Source: Trichuris trichiura | Taxonomy: Eukaryota; Nematoda; Enoplea; Trichinellida; Trichuridae | Reading direction: 5' to 3' | DNA: 64,000 bases | NCBI GenBank assembly: GCA_037903355.1 | Contig: JBAJFE010000015.1 | Coordinates: 248,001-312,000 of the forward strand | Part shown: in pieces, positions 1 to 13,665 of the stretch | Layout: each line of letters opens with the position of its first letter | How positions within the stretch are numbered: the first letter of the stretch is position 1 | The notes under the pieces: generated by a model | The model's input: the letters and a program-made list of their open reading frames with translations, nothing else | Told to the model about the DNA's origin: nothing | Database searches by the model: none | Program-made: the position numbers and the translations under genes

Positions 1-3000
1 GAAAGATGGCGACACGTCAAGTAAAGCGACGGTTAAGCGAAAAGAAAAATGACCGGCAGTTTCGTTGGCAACGACAAAAGGTAGGCCATTATTTTCATAA
101 ATCTATCTGATAAGAATGACACGAACATTTTTTTAAAAAGTGAACTATTTGTAACCGGTTTCCTATAGGCAGTCGGATAGACGCAACGTTTGGTCAGTCA
201 GTCTTCTAAGTAAAGAAACTATGGGAACAGATTTACGTAGCGTAGTTCGAATAGTCGTCACCTATTCTGTTTGCCTAAGCACAGGAATGGAAATTGGGTT
301 AAAGAAAAGCTTTAATTAACATAAAGGCGGCTAAAAGCAGATCAGACTTAGTTTACATTTAATCGGTCATGTGTACATTGCGCGCAGGGAAAAGAATAGT
401 TTGCCAATGGTGGTTCAACGGAAGGAATTTCATAAACTTTGTATCCATACAGATGTAATTGAGCATTAACAACCTTTGGCACTATTCGCTGCGCTTTTTA
501 ATTTATCAAATCTAAAATAACATGTAAGCTGTACTTGCTTAAAACAGAAGTAAAAGCGACGCCGGTTGTCAGAGCTGTTCGTTTCGTTGGCGCGGAGAAG
601 CGAAACGGCGAAACATTCAAATTACGCGATGCGGTTTGTTGGGAATGGCCCCAAGTGAAATAAGCGGACGGCAAAGAAGAATGTCCAACTTGACTAACGC
701 TTTGCATAATTCACCCGTTAAAGAGAGAGGGGAAAATTGAAGCCAATACGATCGGTTTGGTGGAAAATTAGGAAACGAATCGAGATTACGCAAAACGACC
801 GATTTGGCCGTCGCTCCGTCAGCCATTTAACATTCGAACCGCCGACTTCATTACACGATATTAAGGCATTGATTACTACCGTTCGCTTGTTTAATGGCAT
901 GGCCGAATGGTCCGACATAAATTTCATTTAATGAAATGTCCGAACGAAACATTTCACTCAATCCGCCATTTCCAGTTTTGCCTTTTCCACTTCATAAAAT
1001 CGTAAGGAAAAGTTGCGAAAAAAAAGCTACGCGTCTCGTCAGTAAACGACAAAAAAGAACGCTCCAACGAGCAAAGCCATTTGATGAGGGGCAATTTTTG
1101 AAAAGGTACGCCAGCGTAGATGGAAATCGAAGGGCAAATGTACGTCTGTCGGAAAAAAGCGTTTTCATGCTTAAGCCACCAAAATCAATCCGCATACATA
1201 TTTTTTAAAGGTTTAAATTGATCAATACAAGTTAGCGCGTTTCCACACGTTATTTAGGCTGTTGTTAGCGATAGTTCCCTCGAATAAGCAAGTTCGACAA
1301 AAATGGAACTACAAACTCAGTTACATATATTCAACAATCGAATTCGGCTGTTTTTTTAAACACAAATGACAAGTTTTCGTTTTCTGATTTTCAACAATTT
1401 TGTAGACTTTTAAAATTTGTTTATTATTGACAATAAGCATGCTGCAATACGAGATGCCCGTGAACGCCTTAAAACTAAGGCCATTAGTATGTGTGAGACT
1501 ACAAAGGCGATCACTTAAAAAGAGCTATCATGGAAAGAGTGAAATGACCGTTGGGAATAGTGAGGTTGAGACTACGCAATCTGCGGTTTCCTAAACTTTC
1601 GCGCGTACAGCGAAGAAAAGCTCCCCCTTCCCGACGGCTACCAAAATTGGAAATTCTGGCAGGCGCCGGGAATAAGTTCGTATACGCAAACAGAAACGCG
1701 AAGGCGGCAAAGTCGCCTACGAGCTTTTACCTCAAAGTGAGCGCCTCAAATAAATTGACAAATCGCCTCCCTCTTTTCGTCTCTGTTAACGATCCGTTTA
1801 ACTTGCGTTGCATAGCATAAAAAGTAAACAAAATACATCTTTGTCAGCATTTAAGACGGTTCGGTACACGTTGAATCAAATGGGAAACAGACGGGCCGAT
1901 ATTAGGCAGAAAGCAAATTTTGCCGCGTCGACTTAGACGCGGAAAGAACATGTTCGCTTAATGGGAAGAAAAAAATCGATCTCCGCCAACTGCAACTACA
2001 ACACTTACGACACTGAAAGAGTGTGCGAGTGAAATTGTTGACGCGATATGTTAACTACTGGCAAAGGTAGAAATAGATTACCGTCGTACCGCGCTACATA
2101 GGCACCCAATGGAACAATAAGGTGAAGTTGGGTTGAGCAAAATCTGAAAGACGGGAAAAATTGAGGAAAACAACAAAAGGCCGTTGAAAGAAAGCTTCTC
2201 CGCTTGTCGAAGTAAAATAACATTGCGCTTTCCTTAAGACAATGTCGACATTGTAAACTTTCACTGCATCATATAAGCTCTCGTTTGGCTGGAGAGCGCA
2301 GACGAGTTAACATCAACTTTTTCATTCGAACAACGAAAGCACTACGGGGCGCAGTGGGAAGTCATAATGGCCACAACGTCTCAAAGAGGCTCTATACCTT
2401 CCCGAAAAGCAGTTTAAGTGCATAAATAAAGAAAAGTGGATATACAAAGCGCAGAATTTAAATATTTAAATATTAACTCCATTATTCCGGCGCCCAAGTG
2501 CACACGATGGCGACCAAATTCATTATATAAACTGGAAATTTCGAACTCTCATCACAAAATATGAACAGCCTAATTGAGCGGCAAATGGGCTATTACTTTG
2601 ACTGTTGAACATTTTAATGGTGTACATCCTAAACCAACTGTCTCAACAATAAGAATCCTTGGACCCCTGAGAGCCTCTAAGGCGTTACGGCTGGAAAGAA
2701 AAATAGTTCAAGTAGAACTCCTACTGGTCCCATAGATAGAGTAAAAATGAACCCAATCGTGGGTGCGCAAATAAAAGGTTTCATAACGAAAAAATCTTAA
2801 CAAATAAATGGGTAGACTGCGCGTCACAACAAATGGACAACAGGGTACGGTGGTGCAGTTCTCAACGGCAAGCGCGCAGGCGCTGCACTTTGATGAGAGT
2901 GTAACGACCGTTTATATATGGAATTTCATTTTTAAAAAACGATTTGCAAACGAATAGGCATTAAAGCGTAAATCAAAATCTGGTCGCGGATGAAACGACA

Positions 3001-4897
3001 ACAATGAGCACCACTGAGCATTCGTCAAAGGAGAGTGCGTGCGCGCGCGTCCCTTTTTACTATTACCTTTTCATTAATCATTCGATAGAGAAACTGATCA
3101 CGTTTTTTCTTTTTGAAGTTTAAATTTGAACGCTCACTCGACTACCAACAACGCGTCAATCAAGTTAAAGTTAAACCGATGGCAAGCAGCTGCCGTTGTT
3201 TCGTTTTGCTTAACGATGCGACAGGCCACACACTTGCGCGCAACGTTAAACGAACAGGGGGCAAAAGACTTTTCAAAAGCGAAACTAAAATTATAAAAAC
3301 AAAATCATCTTTGAACGATCGCACTGCAATGTCATCTTTGATAAAGTGACCCTTGTCAAACAATGGGACAAAAAATTACCAAACGACAATTGTAAACTAC
3401 CGCTGTACAATTTTGATTCAAACCGAATAAACCCCAACGCTTTTTTCTCCAAAATTCTTTGCAACTCTTGCAAAAGCTTCCAGCGTTTCTTATCATTTCG
3501 GAATAAAACTTAAAATGACGACGCGCTCACCTTTGTCTATTAAGGCAATGCTCTGTTTAGAGTTCCAAATTTTGTAAATGACAACCGCTCAAATTCGTAC
3601 GCTTCAAAGGAACAACAACTTTCGCGCTTTTAAGTTTCGTCTAAAACTTAAAATGTTCCACTAAAGCTTACGATCAGACGAATCGGCTTTCCGTTGCCCC
3701 TACGCCATTGATATTGACGAAATGGCGGTTAAACGTTATCTTTAGCAAGCCTTCTAAAGTGGTCAATCGTACGGAACAGTACGAGTTACGTCGGCTCAGA
3801 AGCAGAGCCAGTTTTGCAGCTTCACAACTACTGCTGCATTTAGCGCCATCTGTCACTGACCACCTACTGCCTATCCGATCATTTAAATCAACTCTTACCT
3901 GTCCGCAGCAAAGCGGTAGTAGTTCAATTTAAAAAATGCGCTGAAAACCTTTTGTAAACAAATGTCACCGTCAATAAAACATAAAGAGGAATTGTTGACA
4001 GTCTATTTAAAATACATACGTATTTTTAGCGTGACGAATTCCTCGATATGCAATGCTTCTATACTCAGGCATTCTCGCTTCTCCACATACGCTACGCAAC
4101 AAGGAGAACACGGTAGGTTTGCGGGAAGACAGCAAAATCATTCATACTTTATATCTACCACCACATGCATGCACAACGCTAATAATGCTTGAAAGATGAG
4201 ACAATTACAGAACGACCGTCTTATTTCCGTTAAAATACTTTAAGAGACTCTTAATAAGAACTAACATATTCTTTGTTAACGTCAACAGCTAATAATGGAT
4301 GGTATGTGACCCGGCAGCACTTTTGTTATACTTTTCTTGTACGCTAGCTCAAATACGAAAACTGTTATAGCCGCCGCGACAAGAGACTACCATCCGTTGC
4401 CCTTCTTCCATACAAAGCCAAAATCAAATACTTAGGCTGAAAACGTCCTTACTACCCCCAACCGCCAACCGAGTATAGAAAACTAATGCAAATATTTTAG
4501 TCAAACCAACTCAATTAGGAAGCTTACAAAGCTTCTGATATTTACAGTACCAAAAATGCTGCCTGAAAAAAGATAACGTTCTGCATATTAAATGAATATA
4601 GGGCTTAGTGCAGTGGACGACGAGCATATATGTCATTCGACTCCATTCATACCTAATGCTGCCTGAATTGGTCATTTCAACCATCTCCGTCAAAAAAGCG
4701 CTTCTATGTCCCGCAAATGCAGCAATGACTTCTGCTGTGAGAAATAGTTGAAAGCGGGATTTCGACTTACTACCTGAGAACAGCCAACGATGCTTCCTTT
4801 AGAGAAGACCATTTAAACATGCATTTCCTTAATGCTCAGTTAGTACTAACGGATAGTTGCTTAACTATGCAGGGCGCCAAATTAAAAGATCGGACAC
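1..4897. other. Gene-free stretch
   Basis: No reading frame here resembles a known family, and I could not build a multi-exon gene from the short frames on either strand. The longest frames are about 90 codons and are flanked by no convincing splice signals. It may hold 3' sequence of the SLC37-type gene that ends at 4898 and regulatory DNA of something outside the window. I saw no tRNA, rRNA or tandem array. Confidence 0.5.
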
Positions 4898-7283
4898 CTA
4901 CACGACGGCATTGAGTGCTATGAACAGCGAAGCTAGAACTATGACAAATTGATCCTCAATGGATGCACTCATCTGAGAGGTATAAATATAACACATTGAA
5001 CTTGGAATCAATGGGCAAAAACGGAAAGAGAACGCGCGTTTTTTCAGCAATCCGTAATAAGCAACTTACCAAGAGGATGAACAGATAAAAGACGGACATC
5101 CACCCAATTTTGACTTCCATTACGGGTATAATAAGTTGACCGAAAGCGGCACCAACGCTACCGGAACCGTCAACAATACCTGTCACCGTTGACAGAGCCT
5201 TTGCGTTGCCAAGCACTTCCTTTTGCCGTCCAAGATCGGCACTGACAGCAGCGGATATCAAATTTCCAGCTCCGCTGCAGAAAAAACCCGAAACACCCAT
5301 CAAAATACTGTTGATTTTTCTGTCGTTTGGCGACTCTGCGAAAAGTCAAATTTTCAACTTTTCCGCATGGCGTACCCGCAAAGCAAACTTACTCGAATAA
5401 ACGGACAACGCAATAACGCCAAAGATAAGTTGAGCAACGACCACGGGCGTTCTTTTGCCGATCCAATCCTGCAAAGGGACAACATCGTCTTGCAACGAGA
5501 AGGGAAAAATGAAATTTCAACACAAAAAAAATTATTTACCGAAACGATTCCGCCAAGAACACCGCCGCATATGCCACCCCAATCGTACCAAGTTGAAATA
5601 TGATCGGCAATATATTCGGGCCAACCAAAGTTGTTTGTCAGATAGAACGGAAGCCAGAAGAAAAAGGAATAATTTACCAACTTCAAACAAGCGAAAGCGA
5701 GAGAATACTGAAACAGATCATTTGAACAAGCCACTTTTCTGTACTGCACGGAGCTTACCGGAATAACACCCGGAAGAAGGACAGCTTGTTTTAATAATAT
5801 GGGATTTTTAGGAGCCGCTGCTAAGGCGGACGAAGTTTGATTAAGAAGCTCCTCCTCGTCGTCGTCATCATCTTTGCGCACTACGTCAACTTCTTCCAAC
5901 GGTTCAGGAAGGCCAACTTCGACTGGTGAAGACACCAAACAATAATAAACAAAAAAACCGCCGCAAAAAAGGAAGGTTGCATTCACAAGAAATGCATTCT
6001 AAAAATAAAACGGCTCCTCAGTGAAGCTTGGAGAAACAAGTTTACCTCGTATCCGTAAGGAAGGACGGAAGAGCATAGTTCGGAACCAATGATATTACCA
6101 ACGGATGCGCAAGCCGCCCAAAGACCCAAGACGAAACCGCGACCGCCGTGACCGAACCAATTGGCCATTATGCATACTTCGGCTGGCCAACCAGCTGATT
6201 GAATAAAACCATTCAGCATCCATACAAACACGTAGAATTCAGTCGAGTAAAACTGGGTCCATTCAGTTAACGTTCCAAAGAGAAAGATCTACTCAAATTT
6301 TTAGTTATTTACTTTTCGTCATTGCACTGTTTAACGTACCATCACTGCGCTACCCCACATTCCTACGCAAAGTACAATGCGTGGGTCGTAACGATCACCC
6401 AACATGCCGCTGATGAATAAGCCCTTAAGAAAACATCAACTGAGTTGGGACCGAACGCTGAACATTTATGAATAACACATTTTCAAAGACAAGTTAGAAA
6501 AGCAGCTTAAGTATTTTTGCATAATTTTCATCGCACTCCACTGCATACTACTGCATAAATTGTAAGCCCTGCAAAATAAATACAACTTGACAATCATTAA
6601 GACGACTGTAGGCTACTTTGCCCCATTGCGGCGTACTTACGATGGCGTAGCAAGACATGAAAACAGCGTCCAGTACGCCTAAAAAAGCTTCTGCGGCGAA
6701 GTGAGAATGAAACATTGTATGGCCGTTCCAAGTCTGAAATGAGTTAGTCAAAAAAGCTATCAAAAATGGTCGCAATTGAAATAGGAACCTCATTATCAAA
6801 AATGTCAGATTGATTCAAGTTCTCCGGGGTCCACGTGCTGATCATAGTCGACTTCACATTGCTAAAGGTTTTTCGCGATGCGTGCAATAAAGCGTAACTA
6901 AAAGTGTACACTCATTAAAAAGCATCAACAAACGTCTACAGTGCCTCCGCGCGTTGAGCAACATTTTATAATTAAAGTACAAAAGTAAAGCGCAAAATAG
7001 CACTAACCGGTTGGATGAAAGAAAACGGAACTGCAGGAAATTTACATTATTCAAAGACGAGAAAAAGTAAACAACGCAAAGCATTTCATTCTTAGCAATT
7101 GCTTAACGGCAGACTTTAAGTGCTTAGCAAACATAAAAACAAGCAAGCTGCGCAAGGCACAATGTTAACTATGTAAGCTAACGAAAAATACAACCTGAAG
7201 AATGTGAGCACAAAGACGAAGACGTGCTGATATGTGAAGCTTCGTCGAAGGCTGGCCGCCGCCAACGTTCCTTGGCCTTCCAT
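4898..7283 (-). CDS. SLC37-type sugar-phosphate exchanger (major facilitator family)
   Basis: Predicted integral membrane antiporter exchanging phosphorylated sugars or glycerol-3-phosphate for phosphate, in animals mostly an ER or other endomembrane protein. Nine exons join without a stop: 7195-7283, 6789-6897, 6641-6733, 6340-6423, 6046-6288, 5540-5998, 5393-5468, 5070-5335, 4898-4972 (497 aa, normal SLC37 length). The first exon gives a basic N-terminus leading into membrane segment 1 and then the family motif SRKTFSNVKS. The MFS loop motif GDRYDP lies in exon 4, the GWPAEVCIMANWFG segment in exon 5, and GNAKALSTVTGIVDGSGSVG near the C-terminus. The central cytoplasmic loop carries an acidic run (DDDDDEEE) I do not recall from vertebrate members. 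The start codon is 119 bp from that of POLR1C on the other strand. Which SLC37 subtype it is cannot be told. Confidence 0.9.
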
Positions 7284-7402
7284 TCTGGATTCAAAAATTA
7301 TTTAAACAACTACGCCAACCAACGAAGGTGAATTGCATAACCTATCGGCGATTCAACAAACAACAGTATGACAAATGACAATCAGGATAGTTGTAAACTG
7401 TA
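7284..7402. promoter_or_regulatory. Probable bidirectional promoter between the SLC37-type gene and POLR1C
   Basis: Only 119 bp separate two divergent start codons, so both genes must share or overlap their promoters unless a distant 5' exon exists. I see no obvious TATA box in a fixed position. The assignment rests on spacing alone. Confidence 0.45.
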
Positions 7403-8820
7403 ATGTGGAATACCACTGGTTCTGCGCCTAACCTGAACGGTATGTCCAAAGAGGAGCGCGCTTGGCAACGGACTACCTACAAGGCAGAATATGTCGAAGT
7501 TGTAAGTTGACAGTCAGTCAGCCGAACGGCTGTTCGAACTTGTTGCATTTCACAGCCGTACGATTGGCATGACGCTGAAGCTGCCAAAGGCGAGTGGGAT
7601 GTGGAAAAATACATGCAAGTAAGACATACGCCAACGTGACGTAACGTTTTCCTTTTGTATTTATGCAGAATGTGAGCGTGAAAATTATTGAAATGTCCAA
7701 TTATTCAATTGAATTCGACGTTTGCAATCTCCACCCGTCGTTTGCAAATGCATTGCGACGCATTCTAATCGCCGAAGTGCCTACGGTAGCCATTGAAAAA
7801 GTTAAACTTTTTCAAAATACCTCCGTAATTCCCGACGAAGTGTTGGTACATCGTCTTGGCTTAATTCCGCTCAGAGTGAACCCAAAAAAACTTGCTTGGA
7901 CTGAGCCTGGTAGGTAGCGGATACTTGCTTGCAACTGCTTTGCTAAATTAGAGCCTCCGTAAAGGTAAAGAACTAAACCAGAAAAACTCGATACTATTTC
8001 GTTTGAATGTTCATTGCAAGCATGGGGAGAAGAGTGGTTCGAAAAAAGAGAGAGCAATAGTACATTCGAAAGGTGGTAAATTGAATTGCGAATTCTTCTT
8101 AAGCCTCAATCCGTTGCTTCAGTCTACAGCAAAGATCTTACCTGGGTACCGCTGGATGGGCAAAATGATATTTTCAAAAAGAAAGCCCCTCGGCCGGCTT
8201 ATCCCGATATACTAATCGATGAACTTACGCTTAACGACATAGTAGAAGCCGACTGCTATTGCGTAAAGGGTATTGGACGCGATCACGCAAAGTTTTCCCC
8301 GGTTGGTAAGTTGCACAACGGATCCTTTCAGGGCGCCTTCCAACAAGTTTGCTTTGTTTAGCCGCATGTTTCTATCGATTCCATCCCGAAATCAAATTGC
8401 ATCGAGATCTATACGACAATGAGGCTGAGCTTTTAAAGGAGAATATGTCAAAAGGCGTTATAGATTGCGTGCCGTGCGAAGATGGTATAGCGAACTTTCC
8501 CGCCATACAGTAATGCATTTTATCTGTTTTGCAGGTAGAAAGAAAGCTGTAGTTTCAAATGCCCGTTTGGAGATGTGTTCCGGAAATCATTTCCGCATCC
8601 CCGAACTGGCACAAGCTGTGACGGTCACAAGCCATATGGATCATCTCATCTGTAAGTAAAGTTGAATAAAGTATGGGGCTTCGTCGTCATAGGCGCATTT
8701 ATTTTAGTTACGGTTGAAAGTGTGGGACAAATGAAAGTAGCTAAGATAATTGCTGAAGCCTTTGAAGTAATGAAGACTAAATGTGACACTCTTCTTGAAG
8801 CTCTCAATTTTGCGACATGA
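7403..8820 (+). CDS. POLR1C: DNA-directed RNA polymerases I and III subunit RPAC1 (AC40)
   Basis: The alpha-like subunit shared by Pol I and Pol III; it dimerises with AC19 to seed assembly in the nucleus. Eight exons join in frame: 7403-7501, 7556-7618, 7669-7909, 7965-8072, 8123-8305, 8362-8484, 8535-8651, 8708-8820 (348 aa, against about 346 in human). Landmarks are HPSFANALRRILIAEVPTVA (the alpha dimerisation motif), VHRLGLIPLR, the VYSKDLTWVPL segment, CVKGIGRDHAKFSPV, and a C-terminal IFTVESVGQM segment. All introns are about 50-56 bp. The intron 7910-7964 must end at an AAAG acceptor to keep the frame; the better-looking TTAG upstream creates a stop. Confidence 0.95.
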
Positions 8821-10722
8821 ACATAACTGGCAATGCGTGTTGTCGCATCTTAAAGCCGAACTTTTGCTTCGCGCAGAATCAGGCGTGTCGACTTGCGTCA
8901 AACTTTTAAAAATGGGTTACGTCGCTGTAGGAAGCTAAAACTACTTCAAAACGGAAAAGTACTTGACATTCATTTAATGGTACTGTAGAAATTCGAATAT
9001 GGGATGTAATTGTTAGGACGATTAGTCCAGCTAATTGAGGTTAACTCATTTCACCGATACTTAGTCTGTGAGCGTTCCAACATGCACTCCTCGAAGAAAA
9101 GCGCGTGGGCGTACCAGCTGAGTAGCACCTGAACCATCCGTATACAATCAAAAAACAATTTTTTCCCAGAAAATCTGTCGCTAGTACGAACTATTGAAAG
9201 AACAAGCAATCCTAACGCGATAGTAGAAACCGAGAAAGTGACGCACCGAACTAACGATGTTCAAGTAGCAATTATTTTCCGGCAATTTCTAGTCGTATAC
9301 TACTGAAACAAAGGTGCTCGGCGAGCAATTTGCATACTTGTAAAAAATAATGGCAAGTGGAAGGAGCGTATTAGGAAAATTAAACTGACGTCTTATGAAG
9401 CAGCAGGGCTACAACTTGAACATCGTTAGTCATACTGTAAACATCTTGGTGCTCAAAGAATTGTTAATCTTTGCTTCAAAGGATAAGGAAATTAAGAAGC
9501 CTGTTAACTTGAAATTTCAGGATTTATTAAGCTAGCGTGGATAACCAGTAGCATGCTGCACGCTTCTTACATCGACATTCGTCCAAGACGATATGAGCGT
9601 ACAGTCTGACAGTAACTCGGTAAACGGATGTGCAGGTTCAAATGATAAATTTGAAAAGAACCACGCTGCTAAAGCGTCTTCTTGACTTTGAAACTTTTTA
9701 AGCAATGCCAATTTAGCCTTCTACTTGTTTGCTCAATTAGTTTGATTCTGTGCAGGTTTCACTCGAATAGACGGTAAACAGCTGCAAAAGTTCGTCCGAA
9801 TCGTCGGCATACTTGGAACAACTGCTTACAGTTAAAGCACAAATGATTTCGCTTTGTAAACATGTAGAACAAACATGTTTAGACTGAATAGGCTTTCACT
9901 GCTTACACTGTATCACTTACCAACAGCTTCAACAATGATTCAGCCTAACGGATGGCCGATAGCTTATGGAATGTTAAGCGCGAGACTTGTTGTAGCCGAT
10001 CTGTCTGTTTCCTGAGAAAAGCTGACCGACACAGTTTTGCATTAATTAACATTGCCGAGACGTACCACCGTACATGGTCAGGTATGAGCGAAATTTTTTT
10101 ATTATTCATAACTTCGTATGTCGTTAGGCCCGCAAGCTTTTATTCTTCACAGCGAGTTACGATAATAAGTAGCTTGACTGAAACACGACTGCATCGTATA
10201 TTGCGATAGGGTAATACTCGCGCGGTCAATACCCGTTCGCTTAGAAATGTAAATGCATTAAGGAAATGAACGCCGTCTTAGACTTCTTGACGCTGCGAAG
10301 AATGATTGCATCGTTAACGTACAAGCTCGTCGGCGCTGTCGTACTTTCTTAAAGCCAATTAATTGCCATTTGCTATATCGGGAACGGTACGCTTTAACTT
10401 CTGCAAAAGGAACGCGCGTTAGTTCACTGTTGAAGCTCGGTAGGACAAAGCAGCGCGAGCAAGTTAATTCGTATAGCTACGTTCACAGCACAAAGACATT
10501 TAAGATTAGTATAACCAAGTCAGGGGGCACTAGCCGAAATGATAATTCGAATCGTGCTAGCTAGTTGTTGTTATGGCTCGTAGCAATTAGACAAGCCGTA
10601 AAAACATTCTCAATTTTTCAAGCACTTTTACCTGACAATACAGCAACGTTTCCTAAAAATGGAAAAGTTTTCACAAGTGCTTGAATACAATCTTTGTCGA
10701 GAAATATATTCAAAAGCTTGTT
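8821..10722. other. Intergenic, no gene recognised
   Basis: About 1.9 kb between the convergent 3' ends of POLR1C and ARPC1. Frames of 60-85 codons occur but none resembles a protein family or has matching splice sites. No RNA gene was recognised. Confidence 0.5.
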
Positions 10723-12471
10723 TTAACCTGCATTCAACTGAATTACGGTAATTGGACTAACCTTTAGCGGCCACAGTATGATGCTTCCGTCCAACGAAGC
10801 CGTGCTGAACACGGTCACTTCGTCTCGTTCGCGCGAATGTTCGGCTATTTCCGAAATACTATTCTGATGAAGCGTCTTCAATTGCACATTTAAATCGGAC
10901 GTAGCTCGTGAATCCAATCCACGAAACATTGACATAGCTCTTAAAAGTGCAAAAGAAAAAACTTTTCAAAAACGATCGCAAACGAAGAGCATACGTTTGG
11001 CCGTCGCCTTTGCTTTCCGAAGGCACGTCGAGCTTGCAGACGACGTAAAGCTCTTTGGGCGACTTGAAAGAGAGCAACTGCGGACAGCAGTCAAAGCCTC
11101 CAACGACAATAGAACTTTCCGACACCCACAATGAAGAAGTGTACGGAAGAAAAGGAGTCTTCAACGTCACGATGCTAAAACAAATGTCGATAAGTGTTGA
11201 CCGATACTATTGCATTTGTAACTATGCTAATAGGACATGCTTACTGTCTAATATACGTAAGACGTAAGGAAGCGTAAACTCATAGAAAAAGTTATCGAAC
11301 ACTGCTGTCATGCATCAAAGTGACACGATCGTATTAAGCACTAAACTAATCGCTACCACTAAACGCTTCTTCGTAGTGTTCTACTGCTGACACGCAGTTA
11401 GTTACCTTCCAATTCTGGGATACTTTGTAGGCGGAGATTGAGCGCCCTCACTGAAAGGTCTACTTTTTGTGAGCAATTAATTGCCGCAGAATAAGGAGGG
11501 AAAACGTAAGTTCAAAATGTTGGCACAAAAGGTATAGAAGTTCATGTACCTGCTTACATCGACCGTACTGTCGACTACGTGAACGCTTGAATCGTGACCA
11601 ACCCAGCAGAGACGATTTCCACTTGGCGAAAATCGAATACAATGTATCCAACCACCTTTTTTTTTAAAAAAGGGCTTTCGTTAACGGTATAACTATTCAC
11701 AGGGTGTTATTACGCCTACAGTGTGATGAGTAGTCGGCCAAAATGGTACCAAATGGAACCGCCTTTGTTGCCCAAGCACAACTGGAGTGTTTCGAGCCGT
11801 CAGTTTCTTTAACGTAGGCGGAATAAACGCGCGCTCGAAAATCGTAAGACCCAACGGCCAATAATAAATTATTTGGGTGCCAATCCAAGCTGCTGACCGT
11901 CGACCGAATCGGCTTCTTTATCTGCCTAGAAACCCACCAATCGTTCTCCTTTTCGTAGAAACAAATGGAAACGAGTTTGGAACCGCTACCAATGGCTATT
12001 TTGTTCTCTTAAATAAAAAAAACATGCGGGTAAAAGAATATTTGAATGTTTTTTCTCTTTCACCTAAAGGAGACCATTTGACGCAAGTAGCCGCACGCTG
12101 CAAACGAACCACAACTACTATTGGCTTCCAAGATTTACCGTCGTAAGTCCAAACGAAGGCATTTTTATCCTGTACAAACAGAAATGAACTTGAAATCACG
12201 CAAGCAAGCACGTCTACTTATTCACCTGAGCGCATGTAACGATGCGATTCGTCTGAGGTCCCCAGTCAATACCGGTAACGCGAAGATCGTGCTCCGTTAA
12301 TTCGTGCAACTTTTGCCAACAACCATTCGACCAACCGTAAATAAACACTTCACTGCTTGCGAACGATATGGCAATCTGAGTGCGATCCTTGTTCCAAGCG
12401 TGGCAACTAATCGGCCCATTGCCAAAGTCAAATTGTTGCACGGGAGCATCTCTCGGGCAGCCAAAAACCAT
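10723..12471 (-). CDS. ARPC1: Arp2/3 complex subunit 1 (WD40 protein)
   Basis: The beta-propeller subunit (p40/ARPC1) of the Arp2/3 complex, which nucleates branched actin filaments in the cytoplasm. Six exons: 12226-12471, 12064-12169, 11720-12007, 11550-11655, 10995-11174, 10723-10939 (380 aa; human 370-372). Diagnostic stretches are [15 protein letters not shown] near the N-terminus, [63 protein letters not shown], and the C-terminal LHQNSISEI followed by the last blade. The intron 11551..11549 boundary is unusual only in that the exon end GTAAGCAG itself contains a donor-like sequence; the frame fixes the junction at 11550, and the following intron is about 375 bp, the longest in this gene. 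The final ten codons read straight through a possible mini-intron. Confidence 0.95.
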
Positions 12472-13665
12472 ATTGCAAAAAACGAGCGAATTTACAGCCC
12501 AAACGAAGAAGCACTTACAAAATTACGTATACATCAAAGAACGTACAGTATATTAGTAAAGAGAATGTAGGCAGGCAAATTTTTCCAAGATGTAAAGGCC
12601 GACTGAAACTCGAAACTGTTCAAGTAAGCCAGCTAACCTATTTTGTAAATAATACGAACACTGAAAAAATGGGAAAAAATGGGCATTGTTTGATTTGCTC
12701 TTAAAAAGTAAATGAGATACCTTTGAAAGGCTATCAAACACATTTTAATTAATAAGAAAAAAAGTTTCCCCCGTTGGCAAACGGAAAGCACAGTTTGTAC
12801 TTCAAAAAGGCCTGGCTGATTAGCATATAGGCAGTTACTTTCCGTAAAACGAGGACAGTGGTCATGGGTTTGCGGCGTAATGCAACCGGACACCTGGTAA
12901 TTTTAAGGTTAAAATCTATTGATTCCAAATACTTTAATAGGTTAAACAGGTGACATTAGTGCTCTTGGACTTGTTCATAACCGCCCACTCTTTAACAGCT
13001 TTGAAGCTAACGGAAAAATTCCATTCTTGCGCATACATGGAACTACGCTGGCCCGCTTTCGTGCCGCCTATTTTCGAGCTATCATACTTAACAAAGCAAA
13101 GCTTCAAAAGCTGGCGACGAGATGTGTGAGCCCCAAAAGCTCTTTTCTGCTTTTAACGTTTTCAAAAAAAACCTTAAACCGTTACTTTTTAGTATGAAAA
13201 CTTAAACCAGCGTTACAAGAGACGTAAGTTTCAATTTATTTTTATGTTTTAGGAAACGGAAGACTATGAGCTTGATAGTTCCATCGTTCGGATGGATTTG
13301 ATTGGCTGAAAAGCATTATTATCAAATGGAGAAGCCGTCTCTGCTCAATGAAACGACTGTCTTTTTCTTGGCTGCACAATAAGCTTATATGTAATGAATA
13401 GGGCTAAGCTTTGCGAAAAGTATGCCACAAAATGCCCTCGGTTGCTGAAAAGCACCAGCTTATTAAGCGGTATTACTGTAACGTTGTTTTCCCTTTGTAT
13501 GGCACTTTTTAGCGAAAGAAACGATCCGTGAAGACAATGCTGTTTCGAAACACTACAGAGTCACTTAACAACAGTTGAGCTAGCAAGTTGGCAATTTGCC
13601 GCACGTATTTGTGGATCCATCAGCAGCCATTGTTGCGATCAAAGGTTTTCAAGCAAATCGACAAT
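12472..13665. other. Divergent intergenic region
   Basis: About 1.2 kb between the start codons of ARPC1 (minus) and the RRM gene (plus), so it should contain both promoters and any 5' untranslated exons. No coding segment is recognised. An open frame continues upstream of 13666 to 13588, so the true start of the plus-strand gene may be further upstream. Confidence 0.45.

Noticed and set aside
617..3363. Short frames of 60-90 codons on both strands
   Set aside because: No family resemblance, no matched splice sites, and they overlap each other on opposite strands.
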